Assembly: GCA_964593895.1 (NCBI GenBank)
Contig: CAZQKL010000014.1
Coordinates: forward strand, 1-26,934
DNA from: CAZQKL01 sp964593895 [NCBI: uncultured bacterium]
GTDB taxonomy: Bacteria; DYJV01
Reading direction: 5' to 3'
DNA length: 26,934 bases
Positions 1 through 9,271 of this stretch are shown here, piece by piece (position 1 is the stretch's first letter; each line of letters opens with the position of its first letter). The translations under genes and the position numbers were made by a program. The notes under the pieces were generated by a model. The model was not told where the DNA came from. It worked only from the letters and a program-made list of their open reading frames with translations, and ran no database searches.

Positions 1-110
1 ACAACAGTAAGTATGTTTTTAATCTGAGAATTTAAATCATCTACACGTGTTTCAATTATTGTTAAACGAGTTTTAAAGTCTTCAGTTTCTTGGTTTGAAT
101 TTTTTAACAT
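1..110 (-). CDS. Small coiled-coil-like protein, N-terminal fragment (possible gene cassette)
   Basis: An open frame starts with ATG at 110 on the minus strand and runs off the left edge; 36 residues are visible. The start is preceded by AGGA at good spacing (119-116). The visible residues begin MLKNSNQETED and continue as a charged amphipathic stretch (TRLTIIETRVDDLNSQI), which looks like a short coiled coil leading into a hydrophobic part (NILTV). Many small bacterial proteins with a coiled coil before a membrane anchor look like this, but I do not recognise a family. Its start codon overlaps the stop region of the truncated porin-like frame (stop at 106-104), and it begins about 30 bases after an attC-like element. 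Two of its arginine codons are CGT, while most neighbours mainly use AGA. I infer that this may be the ORF of an integron-type cassette. That it is a real start is likely; its function is unknown. Confidence 0.5.
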   Translation of the reverse strand, partial: MLKNSNQETEDFKTRLTIIETRVDDLNSQIKNILTV

Positions 111-628
111 AATTTTCCTAAGGTCAAATTATTATTTATGCACATAACGCCGTTGCTTTTCACCAGTCCGCCCCGAGGAGCAATGTTGAATAAAAAGCTA
201 TTGTTAAAATATTTATTTAATGTTAATCCAAAAAGTCCCATTTTAACGCCAACATTATTATTCCAAGGTAATTTAAAATCTGTATACAACCATCTTGTCT
301 CAATATTTACTCCATCACCTGAGAATCCACCACCTTTACTTTTCCCATTTCCTGGAGTACCATATTCCAATCCACCAATTTCAACAGCCCACACTCCTTT
401 TACCTTTCCGTCATTTGTTGCCATATCCCACCACATTCTGTATTTTGCTTCACCCCACCAATCTTCAACATCGCTTTTGTCAAGTTGATGTTGTGAAACA
501 AGGTCTACATGGTTGTAATAAAGTGCAAATCTGTTGTTAAGGTCACCATGCATTTGAATATCTGCTGAATAAATCGCGAGAGGAAATAGAATAACTAAAA
601 AAGCTAACAGAACCTTTTTAAAACTCAT
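104..628 (-). pseudogene. Porin-like outer-membrane protein, 3'-truncated
   Basis: The start is ATG at 628, chosen because AGGAGG lies 6 bases upstream (640-635); an upstream in-frame extension to 691 would cover the promoter. The 174-residue product has a clear signal peptide (MSFKKVLLAFLVILFPLAIYSA, cleaved near residue 22). A beta-rich stretch with alternating aromatic residues follows (HGDLNNRF, WWGEAKYRMWWDMATNDG, ETRWLYTDF). This pattern is typical of outer-membrane beta-barrel or porin-like proteins of 350-450 residues in Gram-negative anaerobes. Here the barrel sequence stops near residue 140. The frame then reads through a GC-rich attC-like element (IAPRGGLVKSNGVM) to a stop at 106-104, so at least half the barrel is missing. 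It has a near-perfect promoter of its own (663-691). I infer that the gene was broken by a recombination or insertion at its 3' part. An assembly joint at a repeat is the alternative. Confidence 0.65.
142..191 (-). repeat. attC-like integron recombination site (putative)
   Basis: The element is read on the minus strand. It opens with ATTCAAC (191-185), which fits the attC R'' consensus RYYYAAC. It closes with GTTATGT (148-142), which fits GTTRRRY at all but one position. Between them, TTGCT and AGCAA can pair inside AAC/GTT, giving an imperfect hairpin as expected of attC sites. The core is about 60% GC, which stands out sharply from the AT-rich surroundings. The length of about 50 bp is slightly below the usual 57-141 bp. 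A small ORF with its own Shine-Dalgarno starts about 30 bp beyond the GTT end, as in cassette arrays. No integrase gene is visible, and the central stem is weak, so this is a hypothesis. Confidence 0.4.
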
Positions 629-662
629 CTCATCCCTCCTTCTTTTTTTAATGATAATTATG

Positions 663-691
663 TTTATAAAACATTGTATACAAATTGTCAA
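663..691 (-). promoter_or_regulatory. Promoter of the porin-like gene
   Basis: On the minus strand TTGACA (691-686) is followed after 17 bases by TATAAA (668-663), about 35 bases upstream of the porin start. The spacer holds the perfect palindrome TTGTATACAA (674-683), a possible repressor operator. Confidence 0.7.
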
Positions 692-745
692 GAGTTTTTT
701 AAAATTTTTTTAATTTTTTTAAACAAAAGAAAATTCATAATATAC

Positions 746-772
746 TTGACAATACAAAAGAAATTGTATACT
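746..772 (+). promoter_or_regulatory. Promoter of nfnA-nfnB
   Basis: TTGACA (746-751) is followed by TATACT (767-772) with a short 15-base spacer; ATACTG one base further on would give 16. The -10 lies inside TTGTATACTG (764-773), a near copy of the palindrome in the divergent porin promoter, so the two could share a regulator. Confidence 0.5.
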
Positions 773-829
773 GCATTCACGAACTTTTTAAAATATTCAA
801 AAAATTTAAATAAACAAAAGGAGGGAGCC

Positions 830-1687
830 TTGTTTAAAATTCTAAAAAAACAGGTTTTTTCAAAAAATCCTCAAGTTACAATGATGGAAATTGACGCTCC
901 TAAAATTGCTCGTAAAGCTAAAAGTGGACAATTTGTAATTGTTAGATTACATGAAAAAGGGGAAAGAATTCCATTAACAGTTGCAGACAAAGACCCAGAA
1001 AAGGGAACTGTTACAATTGTTTTCCAAGAAGTTGGAAAAACAACAGCTGAACTTGCAAGAATGAATGAAGGGGATTATATTCTTGACTTTGTTGGACCAC
1101 TTGGTAGACCCACAGATTTCCATTCAGCTAAAAAAATTGTTTGTGTTGGCGGTGGAGTTGGAGTAGCACCAGTTCATCATATTGCAATGGGTATTAAAGA
1201 AGAAGGGAAATATCTTATAACAATTATGGGCGCAAGGACCAAAGAACTTCTTTTCTGGGAAGATAAATTAAGAAAATTAAGTGATGAACTTATTGTTTGC
1301 ACAGATGATGGGAGTTACGGAAGAAAGGGATTTGTAACTGATGCCTTAAAAGATGTCCTTGAAAAAGATAAAGAGGTTGACCTTGTTATTGCCATTGGAC
1401 CAACTATTATGATGAAATTTGTGTGCAAAACAACAGAGCCTTTTGGTGTTAAGACATTGGTTAGTTTAAATCCAATAATGGTTGATGGAACTGGAATGTG
1501 TGGTGCGTGCAGAGTTACAGTTGGAGGTGTAACAAAATTTGTATGTGTTGATGGACCAGAGTTTGATGGTCATAAAGTTGATTTTGATGAATTGATGCAG
1601 AGAATGAGTATATATAAACAGCAAGAAAAGTTATCATACGAAAATTTCTTAAAAAAATGTTCTAACTGCACATGCAGTAATAATTAA
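830..1687 (+). CDS. nfnA: NADH-dependent reduced ferredoxin:NADP+ oxidoreductase, small subunit (NfnA/NfnS; SudB-like)
   Basis: This is the FAD- and NAD-binding subunit of the cytoplasmic transhydrogenase that couples reduced ferredoxin and NADH oxidation to NADP+ reduction, or the reverse. The start is TTG at 830 behind AGGAGGGAGCC; the longer in-frame extension would run through the promoter. The 285-residue protein fits the family length. Visible parts are the FAD-binding RIPLT motif (46-50), the NAD-binding GGGVGVAP stretch (108-115), and a C-terminal [2Fe-2S] site with C224, C227 and C239. D219 lies just before these cysteines, and Nfn proteins are known to use an Asp ligand there. A short tail with C277, C280 and C282 is unusual and could bind another metal or simply be oxidisable. 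The partner nfnB follows 22 bases downstream. Related SudB or dihydroorotate dehydrogenase electron-transfer subunits are the alternatives, but the pairing favours Nfn. Confidence 0.88.
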   Translation: MFKILKKQVFSKNPQVTMMEIDAPKIARKAKSGQFVIVRLHEKGERIPLTVADKDPEKGTVTIVFQEVGKTTAELARMNEGDYILDFVGPLGRPTDFHSAKKIVCVGGGVGVAPVHHIAMGIKEEGKYLITIMGARTKELLFWEDKLRKLSDELIVCTDDGSYGRKGFVTDALKDVLEKDKEVDLVIAIGPTIMMKFVCKTTEPFGVKTLVSLNPIMVDGTGMCGACRVTVGGVTKFVCVDGPEFDGHKVDFDELMQRMSIYKQQEKLSYENFLKKCSNCTCSNN

Positions 1688-1694
1688 ATTTTAA

Positions 1695-3122
<1,428 letters not shown>

Positions 3123-3133
3123 TTCTTCAATTT

Positions 3134-3156
3134 AGGGGGATATTCCCCCTCTTTTT
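3134..3156 (+). terminator. Rho-independent terminator after nfnB
   Basis: AGGGGGA (3134-3140) pairs with TCCCCCT (3144-3150) around a TAT loop, followed by CTTTTTCC. It closes the nfn operon before mutS. Confidence 0.85.
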
Positions 3157-3158
3157 CC

Positions 3159-3185
3159 TTGAATTCACTTCTCAAAAATTATAAT
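3159..3185 (+). promoter_or_regulatory. Probable mutS promoter
   Basis: TTGAAT (3159-3164) and a perfect TATAAT (3180-3185) are separated by 15 bases, straight after the nfn terminator. The -10 box ends only 9 bases before the mutS ATG, so the mRNA would have almost no leader. Confidence 0.5.
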
Positions 3186-3194
3186 AAAAATTAC

Positions 3195-5741
3195 ATGGAA
3201 GTAAAAACTCTTACCCCAATGTTAAAACAGTATCTTGAGATAAAAAAAGCACATCCTGATAAAATTCTCTTTTTCAGGATGGGAGATTTTTATGAAATGT
3301 TTTTTGAAGATGCTAAAATTGCATCAAAAATTTTAAACATTGCTCTTACAACAAGGCATAAAAACAGCGAAGAATTTATTCCAATGGCAGGAATACCTTA
3401 TCATGCACTTTCAAATTACACTCAAAAGCTTCTTGATAGTGGTTATAAAATTGCAATCTGTGAACAGGTTGAAGACCCAAAAACAGCAAAGACAGTTGTA
3501 AAAAGAGAAGTTGTTAAAATTCTAACTCCTGCAATTAATACTGAATTTGAAAATTTAAATGCTGGAGAAAATTATTATCTTATGAGCATATTTAAAGAAG
3601 GTAAAAATTTTGAAATATCCATACTTGAATTTGCAAGTGGACATTTTTTTTATGAAAAAAATTTAAATTTGGAAGAAATTATTTCTGAAATTGAAAAATA
3701 CTCTCCAAAAGAGATTCTTATAAAAAAAGAAGATTATTTTTTCTTAAAAAAATTTATAAACTTTGAAGTTTTCAAAATAAAAGTCAATTTTATTGAAAAA
3801 TTTCAGGATAATAAAGAAATTTCAAAATGGCTTAAAGAAAAAAATATTGAAAAAAGTTTTTCAACAATTTCAATTCTTAATTATATAATTGAGACAAATA
3901 GATTTATCCCATCTCATATAAAAAAGCCAGAAAAATTGAATTTAAAAAACTTTATGGAACTTGATGAAAATACTTTGTATCATCTTGAAATTCTAAAAAA
4001 TCAAGAAGGGAAAAAAGAAGGAACACTTTATCAAATCTTAAATAGATGCCATACTCCTATGGGAGCAAGAAATTTAAAAAAATGGATTTGTTATCCACTT
4101 GTTGACAAAAATGAATTAGAAAATAGGTATAAATTTGTTCTACAGGTTAAAGAAGAAATTAATTTAAGAAAGCAATTGGTTTCAATTTTAAAAAATTTTG
4201 GAGACTTAGAAAGATTAAATGCAAAATTGGGATTAAAAACAATTTTACCGCAGGAGCTTATAAATTTAAAAAATTACTTAAAAATAATCAAAGAGCTAAA
4301 AGAAATTTTAAAAAAACTCCAATCGCCAATTGCAAAAATTTATTATAATAATCTGATAGTTTTAGATGATTTCATTGATAAAGTTGAAAAATATATTCTT
4401 CCAGAACCATCAAATAATTTATCTGAAGGTGAATACATAAATTATAATATTGACCATGAACTTGATGAATTAAGAAATATAAGGAAAAATTCAAAGAGAT
4501 GGCTTGCTGAATATGAAGAAAAGTTAAAAGATAAATTAAATATCCCTTTAAAAATAAAATTTAATAAAGTTTTTGGCTATTTTATTGAAGTTTCAAAAAA
4601 ATATACTGATAATATTCCTGATAATTTCATAAGAAAACAAACCCTTGTAAATGCTGAAAGATATATTACGGATGAGTTAAAAAACTTTGAGGAAAAAATT
4701 TTAACATCAGAAGAAAAAATCGGAACTATTCAGAAAAAAATATATTCAGAACTTATTGAAGAATTAACCAATTTTTGTCCAATAATTAAAATCATCTCAG
4801 ACACTGTAAGTTACATTGATATTTTAACAGGGTTTTCCATTCTTGCTCTTGAAAGAAATTATGTGATGCCAGAAATTAACAATGAAAATTCAATTGAAAT
4901 TATTGAAGGGAAGCATCCTGTTCTTGAAGTTTACCTTGAAGAGGGTTTTATTCCAAATTCATTAAAAATGAATGAAAATAACAGAATTTATATTATTACA
5001 GGACCAAATATGGCTGGAAAATCTACATATTTGAGACAAAATGCACTTTTAATTTTAATGGCTCAAATAGGTTCATTTGTTCCAGCTAAAAAAATGAATT
5101 TTTCAATTAGAGATAGAATTTTTACAAGAATTGGTGCAAAAGATTTTCTACTCCTTGGAGAAAGCACTTTTATGGTTGAAATGAAAGAAACATCACAAAT
5201 TTTAAGAAATTTAACTAATAAAAGTTTTGTAATACTTGATGAAATTGGAAGAGGAACAAGCACCTATGATGGAGTAAGCATCGCTTGGGCTATTATTGAA
5301 TTTCTTGCAAAACATGATAAAAAGCCTTTTGTGCTTTTTGCAACCCATTATCATGAATTAACCGCACTTGAAGAGCAACTGAATTGTGTGAAAAACTTTT
5401 CTGTTGATGTAAAAGAGACAAATGATAAGCTTCTATTTTTAAGGAAGATAAAACCTGGGCCAACAGATAAAAGTTATGGAATTGAAGTTGCATCTCTTGC
5501 GAAACTTCCTGAAGAAATAATTAAAAGAGCAAAAGAAATACTTTATAAGCTTGAAAAAAAGTCTGATATAAAAATTGATAAAAAACAGGCTATAATAATT
5601 AAAAGAAAAATTTTTGATAATGATTTAACAGAAAAGGAGAAAAAGATTATTCAAAAGTTAAAAAAAATTGACATTAATAACTTAACTCCCCTTGAAGCTT
5701 TAAATCTATTGGATAAAATTAAAAAAAGCCTTACCAATTAA
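3195..5741 (+). CDS. mutS: DNA mismatch repair protein MutS
   Basis: This MutS1-type ATPase recognises mismatches and small loops and recruits MutL in the cytoplasm. ATG at 3195 is chosen because the sequence right after it (KTLTPMLKQYLEIK) is the usual MutS opening; a TTG 12 codons upstream lies in the promoter. It has 848 residues, normal for the family. The mismatch-reading Phe-X-Glu is F32-Y33-E34 in GDFYEMF. The Walker A motif GPNMAGKST begins at residue 603, Walker B LDEIGRG spans about 681-687, and the conserved ATHYHEL follows. The clamp and lever helices fill the middle. No Shine-Dalgarno is visible before the start, which together with the close promoter suggests leaderless or near-leaderless translation. 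Its 3' end overlaps the convergent DUF2148 gene by 11 bases. No mutL is in view. Confidence 0.96.
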   Translation: MEVKTLTPMLKQYLEIKKAHPDKILFFRMGDFYEMFFEDAKIASKILNIALTTRHKNSEEFIPMAGIPYHALSNYTQKLLDSGYKIAICEQVEDPKTAKTVVKREVVKILTPAINTEFENLNAGENYYLMSIFKEGKNFEISILEFASGHFFYEKNLNLEEIISEIEKYSPKEILIKKEDYFFLKKFINFEVFKIKVNFIEKFQDNKEISKWLKEKNIEKSFSTISILNYIIETNRFIPSHIKKPEKLNLKNFMELDENTLYHLEILKNQEGKKEGTLYQILNRCHTPMGARNLKKWICYPLVDKNELENRYKFVLQVKEEINLRKQLVSILKNFGDLERLNAKLGLKTILPQELINLKNYLKIIKELKEILKKLQSPIAKIYYNNLIVLDDFIDKVEKYILPEPSNNLSEGEYINYNIDHELDELRNIRKNSKRWLAEYEEKLKDKLNIPLKIKFNKVFGYFIEVSKKYTDNIPDNFIRKQTLVNAERYITDELKNFEEKILTSEEKIGTIQKKIYSELIEELTNFCPIIKIISDTVSYIDILTGFSILALERNYVMPEINNENSIEIIEGKHPVLEVYLEEGFIPNSLKMNENNRIYIITGPNMAGKSTYLRQNALLILMAQIGSFVPAKKMNFSIRDRIFTRIGAKDFLLLGESTFMVEMKETSQILRNLTNKSFVILDEIGRGTSTYDGVSIAWAIIEFLAKHDKKPFVLFATHYHELTALEEQLNCVKNFSVDVKETNDKLLFLRKIKPGPTDKSYGIEVASLAKLPEEIIKRAKEILYKLEKKSDIKIDKKQAIIIKRKIFDNDLTEKEKKIIQKLKKIDINNLTPLEALNLLDKIKKSLTN

Positions 5742-6276
5742 ATTGAATTTCCCTATCAAAAAATGGACTTTTTCCTGTTGCACTTATTGGAATTCCAATT
5801 ATTTGCCTCACATCCTCTGGCATAATCTTCATCTCTTTTACAGTCCTTCCTATTGAAAACATAACCCTTGTATCAACATGTAAAATTGAAGAAATATTTA
5901 TTGCTGAGCATACTGCTATTCCTAAATCAACTAAATTAAAAAAACAATTTGCTCCAGCTTTCTTCATCTCATTACAATCTTTAAATCCGCAATAAGAACA
6001 AAACTTTAATCCAAGAGGATTTGATTTTACTCCAATTAAAAGTATAGCTTTTGTAGATGATAAAGAAACAGAATCTCTTTTAAAAAAAGGTATATTTTCT
6101 CTTTCTCCAATTTCTTTCATTTTTTCTCTTATTTTATCTATATCCTCACCTGTTACAAGGGCAATTTCTATATTATCAATCCCTCTGCTTTTTGGTGCGG
6201 TTCTTGCAGATACAGCCATTAATTTTGCTATATTTAAAATTCCTTCATTTTCAATCTCACTATTATACTTTATCAT
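5731..6276 (-). CDS. DUF2148 ferredoxin-domain protein
   Basis: The 181-residue protein matches the DUF2148 (COG4739) family, found mainly in anaerobic bacteria and archaea and of unknown role. The recognisable parts are the N-terminal AVSARTAPKSRG stretch and a cysteine cluster C93-x2-C96-x4-C101-x9-C111 (CSYCGFKDC then GANC), taken to hold an Fe-S cluster. Further cysteine C123 lies in LGIAVCSA, and GIPISATGKSPFFDR is near the C-terminus. There is no signal peptide or membrane segment. It starts 2 bases after the acyl-CoA synthetase stop, with AGGAGA inside the upstream gene, so it is the last gene of the glmU-echA-acs operon. Its position suggests a redox or sensing function tied to acyl-CoA metabolism, but this is inference. 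The convergent mutS end overlaps its last 11 bases. Confidence 0.85.
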   Translation of the reverse strand: MIKYNSEIENEGILNIAKLMAVSARTAPKSRGIDNIEIALVTGEDIDKIREKMKEIGERENIPFFKRDSVSLSSTKAILLIGVKSNPLGLKFCSYCGFKDCNEMKKAGANCFFNLVDLGIAVCSAINISSILHVDTRVMFSIGRTVKEMKIMPEDVRQIIGIPISATGKSPFFDREIQFNW

Positions 6277-6278
6277 AA

Positions 6279-8429
6279 TTATTCTCCTGAATAATCAATT
6301 CTTATCCTTGCATCAACAACATCAACTCCTTTTCCATTTTCATGAACAATTACTGGATTTAGGTCCATCTCTTTTATTTCTGGATATGCTTCAATTATTT
6401 CTGATACAGAAAGTAGCAATCTAATTATTGCATTTTTATCATACTTTTTCCCACCTCTAAAACCATTTAACAATTTTGCACTTTTAATTTCATTAATCAT
6501 CTCTTTTGCAGCAGACCTTGAAATTGGTAAAACTCTAAAGGAAACATCTTTTATCAATTCAACAAAAATTCCTCCAAGTCCAAACATTATGATTGGTCCA
6601 AACTGGTCATCAATTTTAGTTCCAACAATAACCTCAAGGTCTTTTTCAACCATTGGTGTAACAAGAATTCCTCTTATATCAGCATCTTTTTTATAATTCT
6701 TTGCATTTTCAATTATTTCATTAAATGCTTTCCTTATCTCATCTTCACCTTCAAGATTTAATTTTACACCACCTGCATCACTTTTATGAATAATATCAGG
6801 AGAAACTATTTTAAGTGCAACTTTTTTACCTATTGATTTTGCAAATTTAATAGCTTCTTCAGGAGTTTTTGCAACTATCTCTTTTGGCACAGGAACTCTA
6901 TGAAGTGAAATTAATCTTTTTGCTTCTGGCTCAAGTAGCCATTTTCTACCTTCTTTTAAAGCATTTTGAATTATTTCCTCACCTTCTAAAACAGCTTTTT
7001 TTCTGTAATTTAAAACAAAGCTTACTTCTCTATGGTATGATTTTAGATACTTTCCATAAAAACAAAGATTTTTCATACATTCACAAGCTACCTCTAATGA
7101 ATCATAAACTGGAATGTTATAGTATCTTAATAATTCAAGAGAATGAGGTTTCATAAAAGCATATAAACTATGACAAACTATTGGTTTTTTATATTTTTTA
7201 ACCATTTTACCCATCTGATGAGCTGCATCTTCCTCTTGAAATCTTAAAATTTCTGCAAATCTTATTGCATATCCTCCAAAAAGTCCAACAAGCAAAAGTC
7301 CTCCAATATTGGGGTCTTTTAAAATTATCTTTGCACAATCAGCAAAAAGCTCAGGTCTTTCATCTGTTCCTCCTGCAACATCAACAGGATTTCTTACTGA
7401 CGCATTTTTAGGTAAAATCTCTCTCAATAATTGCTGAGTTCTTTCTGATAATTCAGGTATCTCAATTCCTGCTTCTGTTAAAATATCAGCTGCAATTGTT
7501 GCATGTCCTCCACCATCTGCCAAAATTGCAACTTTATTATTTTTTACAGGAGGCAAATATGATAATGTTTCAATTGATGGGAATAATTTATCACTATCTT
7601 CAACAACAACAATTCCAGCTCTTCTAAAAGCTGTAAAAGCAACTTCACTCATACCAGCAAGAGAACCAGTATGAGAGCCAACAGATTTTTTCCCAGTTTC
7701 AGTTCTACCACTTTTTAATAAAACAATTGGTTTTACAAGAGTTGTTTTATATGCTTCTTGCAAAAATTTTCTTCCATCTTTTAAACCTTCAACATACATC
7801 ACAATTCCTTTAGTTTTTGGGTCAGTTTTTAGATATTTTAAATACTCGTGAAATTTAATGTCCGCTTGATTTCCAAGTCCAATATAGTATGAAAATCCTT
7901 TATTGCTTTTAATTGATGCTTCAACAATAAGTTCCAGAGCTAAATTCCCGCTCTGAGATAAAAATGCTATCTCACCTTTTGGAGCATTCTTAATTCCAAC
8001 AAGATTTAATCCTATTGTCAAATTCATTATACCTGAAGTATTTGGACCAATTATTCTAACATTATTCCTTTTTGCTGCTTCAACAACCTCTGCTTCCAAC
8101 CTTTTACCTTCTTCGCCAGATTCTTTAAAACCAGCTGCAATAATTACCGCTCCTGCAACACCTTTTTTCCCACAATCATCAAGAATTGAAGGAATAACTT
8201 TAGCAGGTGTAACAATAAGTGCAAGGTCAACAGGTTCTGGAATTGCACTCACCTTTGGATAACATGGTAAATTCAGTATTGACTTTTCTTTTGGATTTAC
8301 AGGGTAAATTTTCCCTTCATAACCTTCTTCAAGTAAGGTTTTTATTGCTTGATATCCCCTTTTAGTTGGATTTTTACTTGCACCAACAATGGCAACAGAT
8401 TGGGGATTTAAAATCCGGTCAAGGCTCAT
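6279..8429 (-). CDS. ADP-forming acyl-CoA synthetase, fused alpha-beta (acetate-CoA ligase, ADP-forming)
   Basis: This enzyme converts acyl-CoA + ADP + Pi to acid + CoA + ATP, a one-step energy-conserving reaction known from archaea and some anaerobic bacteria. The 716 residues hold both subunits. The N-terminal CoA-binding Rossmann domain starts at AIVGASKN. The succinyl-CoA-synthetase-like flavodoxin domains carry the phosphorylated histidine H253 in GSHTGSLAG. The C-terminal ATP-grasp (beta) domain starts near residue 495 and carries the second conserved histidine H548 in SPDIIHKSD. The start ATG follows AGGAGGATTATT. It lies 26 bases after the enoyl-CoA hydratase gene and 2 bases before the DUF2148 gene. 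Substrate cannot be told from sequence: acetyl-, propionyl-, branched-chain or aryl-acyl-CoA are all possible. The hydratase neighbour favours longer or substituted acyl groups. A protein acetyltransferase of the Pat type is unlikely because no GNAT domain is present. Confidence 0.9.
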   Translation of the reverse strand: MSLDRILNPQSVAIVGASKNPTKRGYQAIKTLLEEGYEGKIYPVNPKEKSILNLPCYPKVSAIPEPVDLALIVTPAKVIPSILDDCGKKGVAGAVIIAAGFKESGEEGKRLEAEVVEAAKRNNVRIIGPNTSGIMNLTIGLNLVGIKNAPKGEIAFLSQSGNLALELIVEASIKSNKGFSYYIGLGNQADIKFHEYLKYLKTDPKTKGIVMYVEGLKDGRKFLQEAYKTTLVKPIVLLKSGRTETGKKSVGSHTGSLAGMSEVAFTAFRRAGIVVVEDSDKLFPSIETLSYLPPVKNNKVAILADGGGHATIAADILTEAGIEIPELSERTQQLLREILPKNASVRNPVDVAGGTDERPELFADCAKIILKDPNIGGLLLVGLFGGYAIRFAEILRFQEEDAAHQMGKMVKKYKKPIVCHSLYAFMKPHSLELLRYYNIPVYDSLEVACECMKNLCFYGKYLKSYHREVSFVLNYRKKAVLEGEEIIQNALKEGRKWLLEPEAKRLISLHRVPVPKEIVAKTPEEAIKFAKSIGKKVALKIVSPDIIHKSDAGGVKLNLEGEDEIRKAFNEIIENAKNYKKDADIRGILVTPMVEKDLEVIVGTKIDDQFGPIIMFGLGGIFVELIKDVSFRVLPISRSAAKEMINEIKSAKLLNGFRGGKKYDKNAIIRLLLSVSEIIEAYPEIKEMDLNPVIVHENGKGVDVVDARIRIDYSGE

Positions 8430-8455
8430 AATAATCCTCCTGTTTTTTATGGATT

Positions 8456-9271
8456 TTATTTACCTTTATAAACAGGTTTTCTCTTCTCCATGAAGGCTTT
8501 TATCCCTTCATGCCAGTCTTCTGTATTCATGCAAGCTAAAATCGCTTCAGCTTCTAAGGTTAAAACTGTATCAATATCAAGAGAAGGGGATTTTTGGAGG
8601 TATTTTTTGGCAAATTTCATTGAAATTGGAGCTTTTTCTGAAAGTTCTTTTGCAAATTTAATGGCAAAATCCATTAGTTCATCTATTGGTTTAACTTCTA
8701 TTGCTATTCCAAGCTCTTTTGCTTCAATACCGTTTAAAATTTTTCCTGTATAAATAAGATATTTTGCCATTTGCATTCCAACAAGATTTACAAGATGTTT
8801 TGTAACTCCTCCTCCCACAAAAGTTCCAAGAGAAGTTTCTGGAAAACCTATTGTTGCATTCTCTGCCATAATGATAAAATCGCAGTTTAAAGCCATTTCA
8901 GTTCCTGCTCCTCTTGCTGGACCATTAATAACTGCAATTATTGGTTTTGGATATTCATAAATCATCTTTGTTGTATTATGAGCAAGAAAAATGTATTCTC
9001 TTTTTTGCCAAGGGGTTCTATCACCTTCTGAATGTTTCTTTAAATCTGCTCCAGCGCAAAAAGCTTCTTTTATCTTTCCATTTTTTTTAAGCTGAGAACC
9101 TGTAAGCAACAAAACCCTAACATTATTATCATTTTGGCATTTTTTTAAAACATCCTGAATTTCAAGATACATCTCTTCAATAACAGCATTCATTCTTTCA
9201 GGTCTATTAAGTTTTATTATTCCAATAAAATCTTTTTTTTCAAAAATTATTGTGGAATAATTTTCATGCAT
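8456..9271 (-). CDS. Enoyl-CoA hydratase/isomerase family protein
   Basis: This is a crotonase-fold enzyme, most likely adding water to trans-2-enoyl-CoA in beta-oxidation-like breakdown. ATG at 9271 is chosen: AAGGAG lies 8 bases upstream, whereas the in-frame GTG at 9280 overlaps the ribosome-binding site. The 271-residue length is normal. The oxyanion-hole strand is AFCAGADLKKH (70-80). Both catalytic glutamates of classical hydratases are in place: E125 in GAGTEMA and E145 in FPETSLG, so hydratase activity is plausible. An insertion around KKNGKIKEAF (62-71) is slightly longer than usual. It is followed by the fused ADP-forming acyl-CoA synthetase, suggesting a shared acyl-CoA pathway. 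Other crotonase activities, such as dehydration or isomerisation of aromatic or branched acyl-CoAs, cannot be excluded. Confidence 0.88.
   Translation of the reverse strand: MHENYSTIIFEKKDFIGIIKLNRPERMNAVIEEMYLEIQDVLKKCQNDNNVRVLLLTGSQLKKNGKIKEAFCAGADLKKHSEGDRTPWQKREYIFLAHNTTKMIYEYPKPIIAVINGPARGAGTEMALNCDFIIMAENATIGFPETSLGTFVGGGVTKHLVNLVGMQMAKYLIYTGKILNGIEAKELGIAIEVKPIDELMDFAIKFAKELSEKAPISMKFAKKYLQKSPSLDIDTVLTLEAEAILACMNTEDWHEGIKAFMEKRKPVYKGK

Noticed and set aside
138-540. Plus-strand open frames across the porin-like gene
   Set aside because: They are antisense to a gene with signal peptide, Shine-Dalgarno and promoter, and their translations are low-complexity His/Pro/Phe-rich.
647-665. 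Fur-box-like sequence (TAATGATAAT core) at the porin promoter
   Set aside because: About 13 of 19 positions fit the Fur consensus, but such matches are common in DNA this AT-rich and the second half is poor.
674-829. N-terminal extension of NfnA
   Set aside because: The extension would run through both promoters and is low-complexity; the TTG at 830 has a strong Shine-Dalgarno and matches the family's N-terminus.
692-829. Riboswitch in the nfn leader
   Set aside because: The leader is almost pure A/T with no stable stem or recognisable aptamer core.
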